Below are positions 6,788 through 13,223 of a stretch of 13,223 nt of DNA, in pieces. The stretch is from Prevotella sp. CAG:732 (GTDB lineage: Bacteria > Bacteroidota > Bacteroidia > Bacteroidales > Bacteroidaceae), in NCBI GenBank assembly GCA_000436035.1, contig FR893304.1:41290-54512 (forward strand), read 5' to 3'. The notes under the pieces are model-generated. The model ran no database searches. It worked only from the letters and a program-made list of their open reading frames with translations, and was not told the origin of the DNA. The position numbers and the translations under genes are program-made. Position 1 is the stretch's first letter. Each line of letters opens with the position of its first letter.

Positions 6788-8917
6788 TTACTTTATTTTT
6801 GTTACAACTGTTTGAATTGTAGCCAGATCTTTATCATCGAAAGGCTTTTTCTTTTCAATACGGAACACTCTACCAGAGACTTCATTTACTTTGTTCTGAT
6901 CAAGAACCAAATTACCCTCATAACTTTCCTTTAAAAAGCTCTTAGTCACGATAACAACCTGCTTGTCCAAATTGCTAATTACATTGAAGAACTCCGTTTC
7001 CTTAGCATCAGTAAAGGAAGAAGTTGGAGCATCGAATATCAAAGGAAACTCCGTTTCACTTCTTTGAGTGGCTAACTTGCCTATAGCAAATAATACCGAC
7101 ATCAAGTAAGTTGTTCTTAAAGCGGTATTAGGATTGAAGATTCTTGTATTATCACTATTCATAAGAACAGCCTCACCTTGTCCATTAGCCTTTTCCAAAA
7201 TACGGATGGTACCCTTGAAATCATTGGTATTCAAGCTCTCTAGGAAGACATTCGCCTCATCTTCAATTGAATGAAGAAGACGTTTCTTGTTGGTTTCTTT
7301 TGCAGACTTGAATGCTTCCGATATTTGGCGAATAATTGATGCAGCCTTGGCAAATACTGCCGCAGAAGTACCTTCAGCCAACTTACCCAACGCATCCTGA
7401 GATTCCTCAAGAGTCTTACGATGTTTTGCTCTCTGTTCCTTCAATTTTGCTATGCGATTCTCTGCACCAATCTTTTGATTCATCCAATTAGAAATATTCT
7501 CATAATTAGATAACAACTGCTCCTCAGACAAACCGTCAGTTTGAGCAAGAATACGTTTTTTCTGCTCAATCTCTACATTCAGATTTGCCTCAATCTTCTT
7601 TACCTCATCATGCAAACGATTGTTATAAGAAATAACCTCCTGAATCTTATGACGGAGTTTAGTAATCTCTGCAAGATTATCATTCAGAGAAGTATCTCTT
7701 TTTTGAAGCTCAACAATATAATTATTCTTATAAAAAGGCTCAACTTCCTCATCTTCATTTACTTCCAAAGACTTTTGATACTCTTCTAAACGATGAAGCA
7801 TAAAATTCCATGCATCACTATGCTTCTTTGCTGGACGACCACATATTTTACAAACTTCTTCATCCAACATTTCCTGCATAATTTTTTGTCCAGGAATATG
7901 AACCGGAAGTGGCACAAAGTCAGTTTGCATCTTCTTGATAGCTTTTTCTGCTCCCGCAGAAAGCAAATATGCCTTTTCCAGTTTTCTGCGTTTCAGATCC
8001 ACATCATTAACCTTCTTTGAATATTCCTCTGCAATATCACCAAAGCCCATTAAAATCCACATGTCATCAAGAAGACTTGTCGTATATTCTTCCTTGATAA
8101 GAGCCTGAGTTTGAGCACGTTTTTTAGATAAAGTTTCAATTCTTCGATTTACCATTATCAGCAATTTTGATGCTTCTTTACTCTGCTCGATACTCTTCAA
8201 TAGATTAGAAAAATTAGAAGCTTCATCTTCTTTACGTCCAATTTCTTTCTCTATATCATCCAACATTCCCGTTTCCTGCTCAATGGTACGTCTCAATTGA
8301 TTAATTTTCTCACTATTCTTACGATCTGACTTTTGGGCATTATCACGAGCCTGTTCTGCTTTTTTGGTAGCAAATTCCATAAACGAGAAATAAGCTTCAA
8401 AATCCTTAACGTCACTAAAAGTTTCTACTAACATTTTTAATGCATTTGAATTTTGAAAAACATCTAAATCACTTTCGCCTTTGAACATAGTGTATTTACG
8501 AATCTCCGAAGGCAAATCATAATCAAATTTAATGCCATTTCGAACCATTCGTTCCACTCCATTCTCCTCTATTAAAGAGAAAGAAAAATTAGATATGGTG
8601 ATTTCTCCATCGAAAGATTTCGTAAAACGAAAACTCTTTTCCAAAGTCTTGACATAACCTTTATGTTCGTATGTCATTGAAACACGAACATCGTCAGACT
8701 CATCAGCCATTAGTTCCTCGCATCTTTTCTTTGAGATAAGCTTTGTGTCCATTTTACTTGTTCCGTCAGTTCGAAACAGCCACTCTAAAGCTTCAAAAAA
8801 AGTTGTCTTACCATCACCATTTGAGCCGATAATCAGATTCAATCCGTTATCAAGTTCAAAAACATTAAACTTGTAATAGCTACGGAAATTATTTATTTCA
8901 ATCTTCTTTATTATCAT
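6788..8917 (-). CDS. DndD/SMC/Rad50-like coiled-coil ATPase
   Basis: This 709-residue protein has the split ATPase layout of DndD, RecF/SMC and Rad50 relatives. The N-terminal lobe begins IIKKIEINNFRSYYKF and carries Walker A GSNGDGKTT (31-39). A long coiled-coil middle (about 180-510) is broken near the centre by CKIC (356-359) in EEVCKICGRPAKKH, which resembles a Rad50-type zinc hook or zinc knuckle. The C-terminal lobe has a Walker B-like FPLIFDAPTSSF (624-635). Two oddities: the catalytic Glu expected after the Walker B Asp is Ala (DAP), and no LSGGE signature is seen, its place being taken by NPNTALRTTYLMSVLFAIGK (595-614). DndD-like proteins often show D-S-P or D-T-P there, so it may be normal for the clade. 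The start overlaps the 78-residue gene by four bases (ATGA). In phosphorothioation systems DndD supplies ATPase activity during DNA modification. Other Rad50-like defence ATPases are an alternative. Confidence 0.8.
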   Translation of the reverse strand: MIIKKIEINNFRSYYKFNVFELDNGLNLIIGSNGDGKTTFFEALEWLFRTDGTSKMDTKLISKKRCEELMADESDDVRVSMTYEHKGYVKTLEKSFRFTKSFDGEITISNFSFSLIEENGVERMVRNGIKFDYDLPSEIRKYTMFKGESDLDVFQNSNALKMLVETFSDVKDFEAYFSFMEFATKKAEQARDNAQKSDRKNSEKINQLRRTIEQETGMLDDIEKEIGRKEDEASNFSNLLKSIEQSKEASKLLIMVNRRIETLSKKRAQTQALIKEEYTTSLLDDMWILMGFGDIAEEYSKKVNDVDLKRRKLEKAYLLSAGAEKAIKKMQTDFVPLPVHIPGQKIMQEMLDEEVCKICGRPAKKHSDAWNFMLHRLEEYQKSLEVNEDEEVEPFYKNNYIVELQKRDTSLNDNLAEITKLRHKIQEVISYNNRLHDEVKKIEANLNVEIEQKKRILAQTDGLSEEQLLSNYENISNWMNQKIGAENRIAKLKEQRAKHRKTLEESQDALGKLAEGTSAAVFAKAASIIRQISEAFKSAKETNKKRLLHSIEDEANVFLESLNTNDFKGTIRILEKANGQGEAVLMNSDNTRIFNPNTALRTTYLMSVLFAIGKLATQRSETEFPLIFDAPTSSFTDAKETEFFNVISNLDKQVVIVTKSFLKESYEGNLVLDQNKVNEVSGRVFRIEKKKPFDDKDLATIQTVVTKIK

Positions 8918-9150
8918 ATTATCAAGTTTTCATTTATGTAATTAAACACCGTCATGTACACTTTCTTCTGAACACTTTCATCAGTAGAACCATCAAGCTC
9001 CTTTATGATGCGAGCAACAGAAGCCACAACCACATTATCAGAATTCAAGGCTGTATATAAGTCCTCATATTCAGACTGGTCGTAATCATAGAGTTCTTGC
9101 AACTTTGTGTCATCGAGAACCATGTGAAGCATTCTTTCTTTATTTGTCAT
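8914..9150 (-). CDS. Small 78-residue operon protein, unknown function
   Basis: This is a real gene by context: its start overlaps the helicase stop by four bases (ATGA, 9147-9150) and its stop overlaps the ATPase start by four bases (8914-8917). Translational coupling on both sides implies production in step with its partners. The sequence is acidic and helical (LDDTKLQELYDYDQSEYEDL at 12-31), with no cysteines, membrane span or nucleic-acid-binding motif. I do not recognise the family. It could be a small adaptor between helicase and ATPase. It does not look like DndE. Confidence 0.85.
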   Translation of the reverse strand: MTNKERMLHMVLDDTKLQELYDYDQSEYEDLYTALNSDNVVVASVARIIKELDGSTDESVQKKVYMTVFNYINENLII

Positions 9151-11387
9151 TGTATATTATCATTATTATATAAATTCAAACCATAATGTTCCATCACCTC
9201 TCTCAGTTCCAATTCTGAGTAAGAAGGATTCTCTGATAGCAATGCGAAGTTGTTCACTCTTATCAGTTCACTCTTCAGCATGGCACGCTCCATTCGATAA
9301 CTACTACTATTTGGGTTAATCTCAGGAGCAACTACCAAATCATGCAACACCGCCATCTTCTTCTTAGGATGTGTTCTCAACACACGTCCTCGTCGCTGAA
9401 TGAACTGACGTGGATTTCCTGTACTTGAACAAAAGATTGCCAATTCACTTCTTGGAACATCAACACCCTCATCCAAACATTTCATAGAAGTCAGCACTTG
9501 AAGTTTACCACTGGCAAATTCTTCAAGAATTTCCTCTCTATCCTTTTGCCCTGAGACAAACTTACGCACCGTTATTTTATCATCCAACTTCAATATCGAC
9601 TTTGTATATAAATCTATAAGATGCTCAGAATCCTCATCTTGATTAAGCGTATCATCTTCAACTTCAAGATAATTAGGTTCATTTCCTTCAGGGACATATA
9701 TCAGAGAATATTTCAAATTTCCTTTTTCTTGATACCGCTTCTTGATGATGTCCTCAAAAGCTTTAAGTTTGTTTGCAGCCTTATGAACAATTCGCTTTCT
9801 TGCTAACAAGAGCATTTTAAGTCCCTCGTCCATTTTTGCAAAAGAGCAGGTATCATCATTGAAATACTTAGCTATTCTTTCAGATAACTCGACATAAGCT
9901 TCCAGTTCTTCCGTGGTCAGCCGTACTATATGTGGATAATACAGATACTTACAAAGCACACCTTTTCTGATAGCTTCTTCCATACTATACTCATAAGTAT
10001 AATGTTTCTCTGCACCAAAGAATTTACGCAAGTTCCTGTTACCTTCATCATCGTATTGACGATCTGGTGTCGCCGACAAGCCTATTCTACGCAGATAAGG
10101 AATATAGGCTAATCGTTTCAACATACTGCCTGAAGCCATATTATGGCATTCATCAGCAATCAACAACAACTGTTTTTTGCTGAAGCCATTCAATGTATTA
10201 AATACTTTTTCACGAGTATAAGATGCATAAGTAGATATAATCACATAAGAGGTCTCACGCTCATTCTTCAAACAATATTCCTCATTAAAATGAATCGACT
10301 CAACATTCTCTTTCCATAAAGGATTCTTAGAATAAACCTTTATGACATTCATAAAATTAAACTTATGACATTCTTGCTCCCACTGATTTACCAAAGTAAT
10401 CGTTGGTACCAGAATTATCGCCTTATAGTATCCATTGCGCTTATAAATCTCCAACAAGCAATTCAGCGAGGTGATTGTCTTACCCGTTCCTGTGGCCATG
10501 GCAAACATACCTTTCTGCTTATTGTTTTTCCAGTTTTCAAAAGCCTGCTGCTGGTATTCTCTTGGACCTGACGGATATGGAAAACGTGGAGTTATCTCTT
10601 CCAGACAAATGTCCTCCCTAACCATATCTCCACCCATAATTGCCTTTTGAGCTTTTCGTTCCTGGCGAATTCTGTCCAACTTCTTTTCTACATCTAGCAG
10701 CTCTTCTATGGTCGTGTCCTGATAACATGACGATACTGCCGTCTCCAACTGGCTTGGAGACAGATACTCTATATCGCTTTCCTGCTCATTCATGATAAGC
10801 TCAAACTTTGCTCTTTGAGATTTGATTCTATTCTGAGTCATCTCATCAGGAGAATCGCTTCGGTCTATCTTGATTTCCTCTATGTTATAAAGCAAACCAT
10901 TAATTGTAAAATTGGCTGAACCAGTGAACGAAGTAATGGTATCATCATCACGGAATTGCCCTGTCTTGGTATGAGCTATTCCCTTATGTTTCTTTGGCTT
11001 AATGATTTTGATTTGAATTCTATTTTGAGAAATCAGATACGCCAAGCATCTGAAAAACTGATTCTGATACTCATCAAATGTCTTTCGAAGAGACTCAAAA
11101 TCAGCCAGATCCATACAATCTACCACATCACCAAAGACTCCTTTCTGGATAGCTTCCTTATCTTCTTCAGAAACAATATGGTTGATGATAAGACGCATAA
11201 CCCCGCCATTTGCTATAAACGTAGCAAAGCCTTCTGCCAACACGCTGATGGTGGCAGAACTGAAATAACCCAGTTGTAAATCAAAACTGCAACTATTCTT
11301 CAATCCGTCATTAAAGAACCTTTCTGGCGAAAATTTCTCGCCAGGTCTATAGGTTCCATCACTTGCCCAAACTACATCTTTCAACAT
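9147..11387 (-). CDS. PLD-like nuclease domain fused to superfamily 2 DEAD/DEAH-type helicase
   Basis: The 746-residue protein has two parts. Residues about 1-200 resemble a phospholipase D-type domain: GIAHTKTGQF (136-145) gives the H-x-K pair, followed by Asp residues and FTGSANFT (154-161), the usual downstream element. Residues about 265-680 form an SF2 helicase: a Q-like region REYQQQAFENW (276-286), Walker A ATGTGKT (298-304), LVPT (326-329), motif II DECH (412-415), motif III GLSATPDR (436-443), motif V DEGVDVPRS (639-647) and motif VI QRRGRVLR (664-671). The fold suggests an ATP-driven DNA or RNA translocase with a possible nuclease, as in type I/III restriction-like and Dnd-linked restriction helicases. 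Only one HKD half is visible, so nuclease activity would need a dimer or may be lost. The start is an ATG 28 bases after the PP-loop gene. It acts in the cytoplasm, probably on invading or unmodified DNA. Confidence 0.9.
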   Translation of the reverse strand: MLKDVVWASDGTYRPGEKFSPERFFNDGLKNSCSFDLQLGYFSSATISVLAEGFATFIANGGVMRLIINHIVSEEDKEAIQKGVFGDVVDCMDLADFESLRKTFDEYQNQFFRCLAYLISQNRIQIKIIKPKKHKGIAHTKTGQFRDDDTITSFTGSANFTINGLLYNIEEIKIDRSDSPDEMTQNRIKSQRAKFELIMNEQESDIEYLSPSQLETAVSSCYQDTTIEELLDVEKKLDRIRQERKAQKAIMGGDMVREDICLEEITPRFPYPSGPREYQQQAFENWKNNKQKGMFAMATGTGKTITSLNCLLEIYKRNGYYKAIILVPTITLVNQWEQECHKFNFMNVIKVYSKNPLWKENVESIHFNEEYCLKNERETSYVIISTYASYTREKVFNTLNGFSKKQLLLIADECHNMASGSMLKRLAYIPYLRRIGLSATPDRQYDDEGNRNLRKFFGAEKHYTYEYSMEEAIRKGVLCKYLYYPHIVRLTTEELEAYVELSERIAKYFNDDTCSFAKMDEGLKMLLLARKRIVHKAANKLKAFEDIIKKRYQEKGNLKYSLIYVPEGNEPNYLEVEDDTLNQDEDSEHLIDLYTKSILKLDDKITVRKFVSGQKDREEILEEFASGKLQVLTSMKCLDEGVDVPRSELAIFCSSTGNPRQFIQRRGRVLRTHPKKKMAVLHDLVVAPEINPNSSSYRMERAMLKSELIRVNNFALLSENPSYSELELREVMEHYGLNLYNNDNIQ

Positions 11388-11415
11388 AGGCTTATCTCCT
11401 ATCCTTTAGATATTT

Positions 11416-12516
11416 TTAGATAAAGCAATTGGCACAAACATATTCATCACCAAATAGTTCGGCTAAGCTTGTTCCCTTATTCTTACTTTTGTTTGCCTCT
11501 TGTCTTTTAATGATATCAAGTTTTACTTGGCGAATGCGCTCTGGCTTAATCAAGTCAGCCAAGCTTTCATTCTGAATCCAAGTATAACCATCCTTTTCAA
11601 ACGACATAGCCTTCTTGTAAAGATCAGGATGTTGCTCGTAGAGCCATATCCATTCTATCTTCTGTTGGAAGAAACAGAAATAGCATCCACTTCGGCTTCT
11701 GCAATATGTACCAATCTTGCCATCTACTTCAAATGGGATTTCCTCGTAATACTTGGGGACTCCCACTCCACTCTCACGAAGCAATCGGAAGATATCGTCT
11801 TTAACCAAAACCTCATCATTGTCTATCAATGGAAAAGAATCCAAATGACCTATTGGATAATCCGTTGTCTTCAAGTATTCAAACACAGCATGGTTGAACA
11901 TCTTGACATCAATATCCAACAAAGCATTCAACTTCTTAGAATAATAGAATTGCTTAGTGATAGGCTTCTTCAAAACCTCCATCAAGTCTTCCTTCATCAT
12001 TCCTTCTGGACATAACTTATCATAAATGTCAATGATCTGCTCTTGGTTTTCCTTATGCAAGAACTTATTGATAACATCCACACTCCAAATGTTTCTTCTG
12101 AAAGGGAATACAGACTGGATGTTTGGTTTAGAAGACACATAGCCATCTCGGTCTTCGTCACCACGAATACCAACATAAGAAACAGCATAATCATCACCAA
12201 CATATCTTTCAAACTCGTCCAGCTTCATTTTCTTCGTACACCAACGAGCCTGAGGCGAGGGCAAAAAGCCACCTGTCGCCTTCAAGAAATGCTCAAAAGG
12301 CGTTGGCTCTGGACTATCCTCTGCTGCCCTAAGACGCTTGATATTTCCGAGATAAGCACTCAGTCTATCTATCAGCAATTCTGTCTCAGCCAGTTCGCAG
12401 CCAGTATCTGAATTATAATACTCTATTTTCAGATTAGGGTATTTCTGCTTCAGATAGATGGCTAAAGCCGCACTGTCCTTTCCACCCGATATTCCTAATA
12501 TATGTCTTACTTTCAT
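11416..12516 (-). CDS. PP-loop ATP pyrophosphatase, PAPS reductase/DndC-like (probable sulfur-insertion enzyme)
   Basis: The 366-residue protein starts with the PP-loop ILGISGGKDSAALAIYL (SGGKDS at 10-15), which binds ATP and adenylates the target in PAPS reductases, tRNA thiolases and DndC/SspD. PSPQARWCTKKMK (87-99) is the R-W-C-T motif of this superfamily. C93 together with C272, C278 and C281 (YCRSRSGCYFC) gives four cysteines, as needed for a 4Fe-4S cluster, and a further CANC pair (361-364) sits at the very end. DndC-type enzymes activate the DNA backbone for sulfur insertion. This protein is shorter than typical DndC (about 500), so it belongs to a variant clade. A sulfate-assimilation PAPS reductase is unlikely given the defence-type neighbours. 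Its start overlaps the upstream stop by four bases (ATGA), so the two are coupled. A cysteine desulfurase (DndA/SspA) is not in the window; it could be a housekeeping IscS/NifS or lie further right. Confidence 0.88.
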   Translation of the reverse strand: MKVRHILGISGGKDSAALAIYLKQKYPNLKIEYYNSDTGCELAETELLIDRLSAYLGNIKRLRAAEDSPEPTPFEHFLKATGGFLPSPQARWCTKKMKLDEFERYVGDDYAVSYVGIRGDEDRDGYVSSKPNIQSVFPFRRNIWSVDVINKFLHKENQEQIIDIYDKLCPEGMMKEDLMEVLKKPITKQFYYSKKLNALLDIDVKMFNHAVFEYLKTTDYPIGHLDSFPLIDNDEVLVKDDIFRLLRESGVGVPKYYEEIPFEVDGKIGTYCRSRSGCYFCFFQQKIEWIWLYEQHPDLYKKAMSFEKDGYTWIQNESLADLIKPERIRQVKLDIIKRQEANKSKNKGTSLAELFGDEYVCANCFI

Positions 12517-13223
12517 TTTCCTAATTTCTTATTCAAGATCTTCAACAACGTACATACCGAAATGTTGTCATTATCCATTCCTGTAAGAAGTTGTTCGATA
12601 TGGTTCTCTAACTCTTCCGACTTAACCTTGTCGCTTTCTGGCAATCTAAAAGTCTGAGCATGAATATTATTTCCTTTTGTAGAAACCAAATCCAAAGAAT
12701 AGACCTCATCCTTTTCGTCCTCAGCCATCTTGGATATGTCAGAATATTTTTCACACTCTTGGAACAGAGTTGTCAAGCTATCAATGAGTTTTTCCTCTTG
12801 ATCATCACGCAAACGTTCCAAAGGTTGCTCCAAAGCCGTATAACAAATGGATTGATACCACTCTGTACGATTATCAAACTCAGTCATCACATGGTGATAA
12901 AACTCTTTGAGCCTATCCGTCAAAAGATATTCTTTGACATAAGCAAGACGTTTTCTGATTTCTACAACATATTCTGCATAATCGTAAGTTTCGATACCAA
13001 GAGTTTCAAGCAACTTGCTTTCTACTCTATCTATCATGTCGGAATAACAAGAGCGTAGTTCCTTTACGGCTCGATTGATGACATAACAAAACTCCTGCAC
13101 CTTCTTGGAATCTTGCAAAGCTTCCTTGTCATATCCCAAAGCTTCTGGCAAATCCTCAAAGAAAGTCTTCTCTGGATCCTTAGCCTTGGCCAATGTATCA
13201 CGGAATCTTACCGTCTGCTCATG
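12513..13223 (-). CDS. C-terminal part of a larger operon protein, unknown family (partial)
   Basis: The frame is open through the right edge. The ten codons at 13194-13223 read HEQTVRFRDT and run directly into LAKAKDPEKTFFEDLPEALG, so a TTG at 13191-13193 should not be taken as a start. About 236 residues are visible. They are charged and strongly helical (about 45-175), with no Walker, nuclease or zinc motif, and end in a short domain LLKILNKKLGK. I do not recognise the family. A C-terminal helical domain of a large ATPase, as found at the head of several multi-gene defence operons, is a guess from context. The stop overlaps the start of the PP-loop gene by four bases, which places it in the same operon and implies the promoter lies to the right of the window. 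Confidence 0.85.
   Translation of the reverse strand, partial: HEQTVRFRDTLAKAKDPEKTFFEDLPEALGYDKEALQDSKKVQEFCYVINRAVKELRSCYSDMIDRVESKLLETLGIETYDYAEYVVEIRKRLAYVKEYLLTDRLKEFYHHVMTEFDNRTEWYQSICYTALEQPLERLRDDQEEKLIDSLTTLFQECEKYSDISKMAEDEKDEVYSLDLVSTKGNNIHAQTFRLPESDKVKSEELENHIEQLLTGMDNDNISVCTLLKILNKKLGK

Noticed and set aside
11500..12015. 171-residue + strand frame opposite the PP-loop gene
   Set aside because: It is antisense to a gene with clear catalytic motifs and reads as low-complexity hydrophobic shadow sequence.
12513..13193. Complete 226-residue gene starting at TTG 13193
   Set aside because: The frame stays open to the window edge with coding-like residues (HEQTVRFRDT), so it is the tail of a longer gene.
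4545..13223. Calling the operon BREX type 4 (which also has a PAPS reductase-like gene)
   Set aside because: No PglZ or BrxL is visible, and the DndD-like ATPase and SBD reader fit phosphorothioation better. The partial right-edge gene leaves some doubt.
1..13223. CRISPR arrays, tRNA or rRNA genes
   Set aside because: No regularly spaced direct repeats and no cloverleaf or rRNA-like segments were noticed on either strand.

Overview
The window looks like a Bacteroidota chromosome, probably of the Prevotella/Segatella type. The grounds are the AT-rich intergenic DNA, the weak or A-rich ribosome binding sites, the pgk sequence and codon style, and the kinds of insertion sequence present. The genus is an inference from familiarity, not from a search.

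Layout. Bases 1-3281 are ordinary core genome on the + strand: a possible tail of an upstream gene, phosphoglycerate kinase (pgk) followed by two hairpins, and an AspT/YidE/YbjL-type membrane transporter closed by a strong two-way terminator. Bases 3305-4544 are a graveyard. It holds an HNH nuclease C-terminus (-), a 5'-truncated IS982-type transposase (+), the last ~40 residues of a second, unrelated transposase (+), and an open frame (-) that continues the neighbouring reader gene in the same frame after one TAA stop. Bases 4545-13223 are a leftward-transcribed, tightly packed accessory operon that enters from beyond the right edge.

The operon, in order of transcription (right to left), is: the C-terminal part of an unidentified protein; a PP-loop (PAPS reductase/DndC-like) ATP pyrophosphatase with a cysteine set suited to an Fe-S cluster; a phospholipase D-like plus superfamily 2 helicase fusion; a 78-residue protein; an SMC/Rad50/DndD-like coiled-coil ATPase; a 203-residue protein of unknown family; and a 535-residue protein with an N-terminal domain resembling the sulfur-binding domain of phosphorothioate-dependent restriction enzymes plus a Myb/SANT-like helix-turn-helix. 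Three junctions are 4-base ATGA overlaps and one gap is 2 bases, so the genes are made together.

Interpretation (inference). The combination resembles DNA phosphorothioation defence (Dnd/Ssp): a sulfur-inserting PP-loop enzyme, a DndD-like ATPase and a helicase, with a reader of sulfur-marked DNA. No classical DndA, DndB, DndE or SspB was recognised, the PP-loop protein is shorter than typical DndC, and several subunits match no family I know. This could be a variant or undescribed modification/defence system. The nuclease side of the reader appears to have decayed at the left end through a stop codon and transposon debris, which may have left modification without cleavage.
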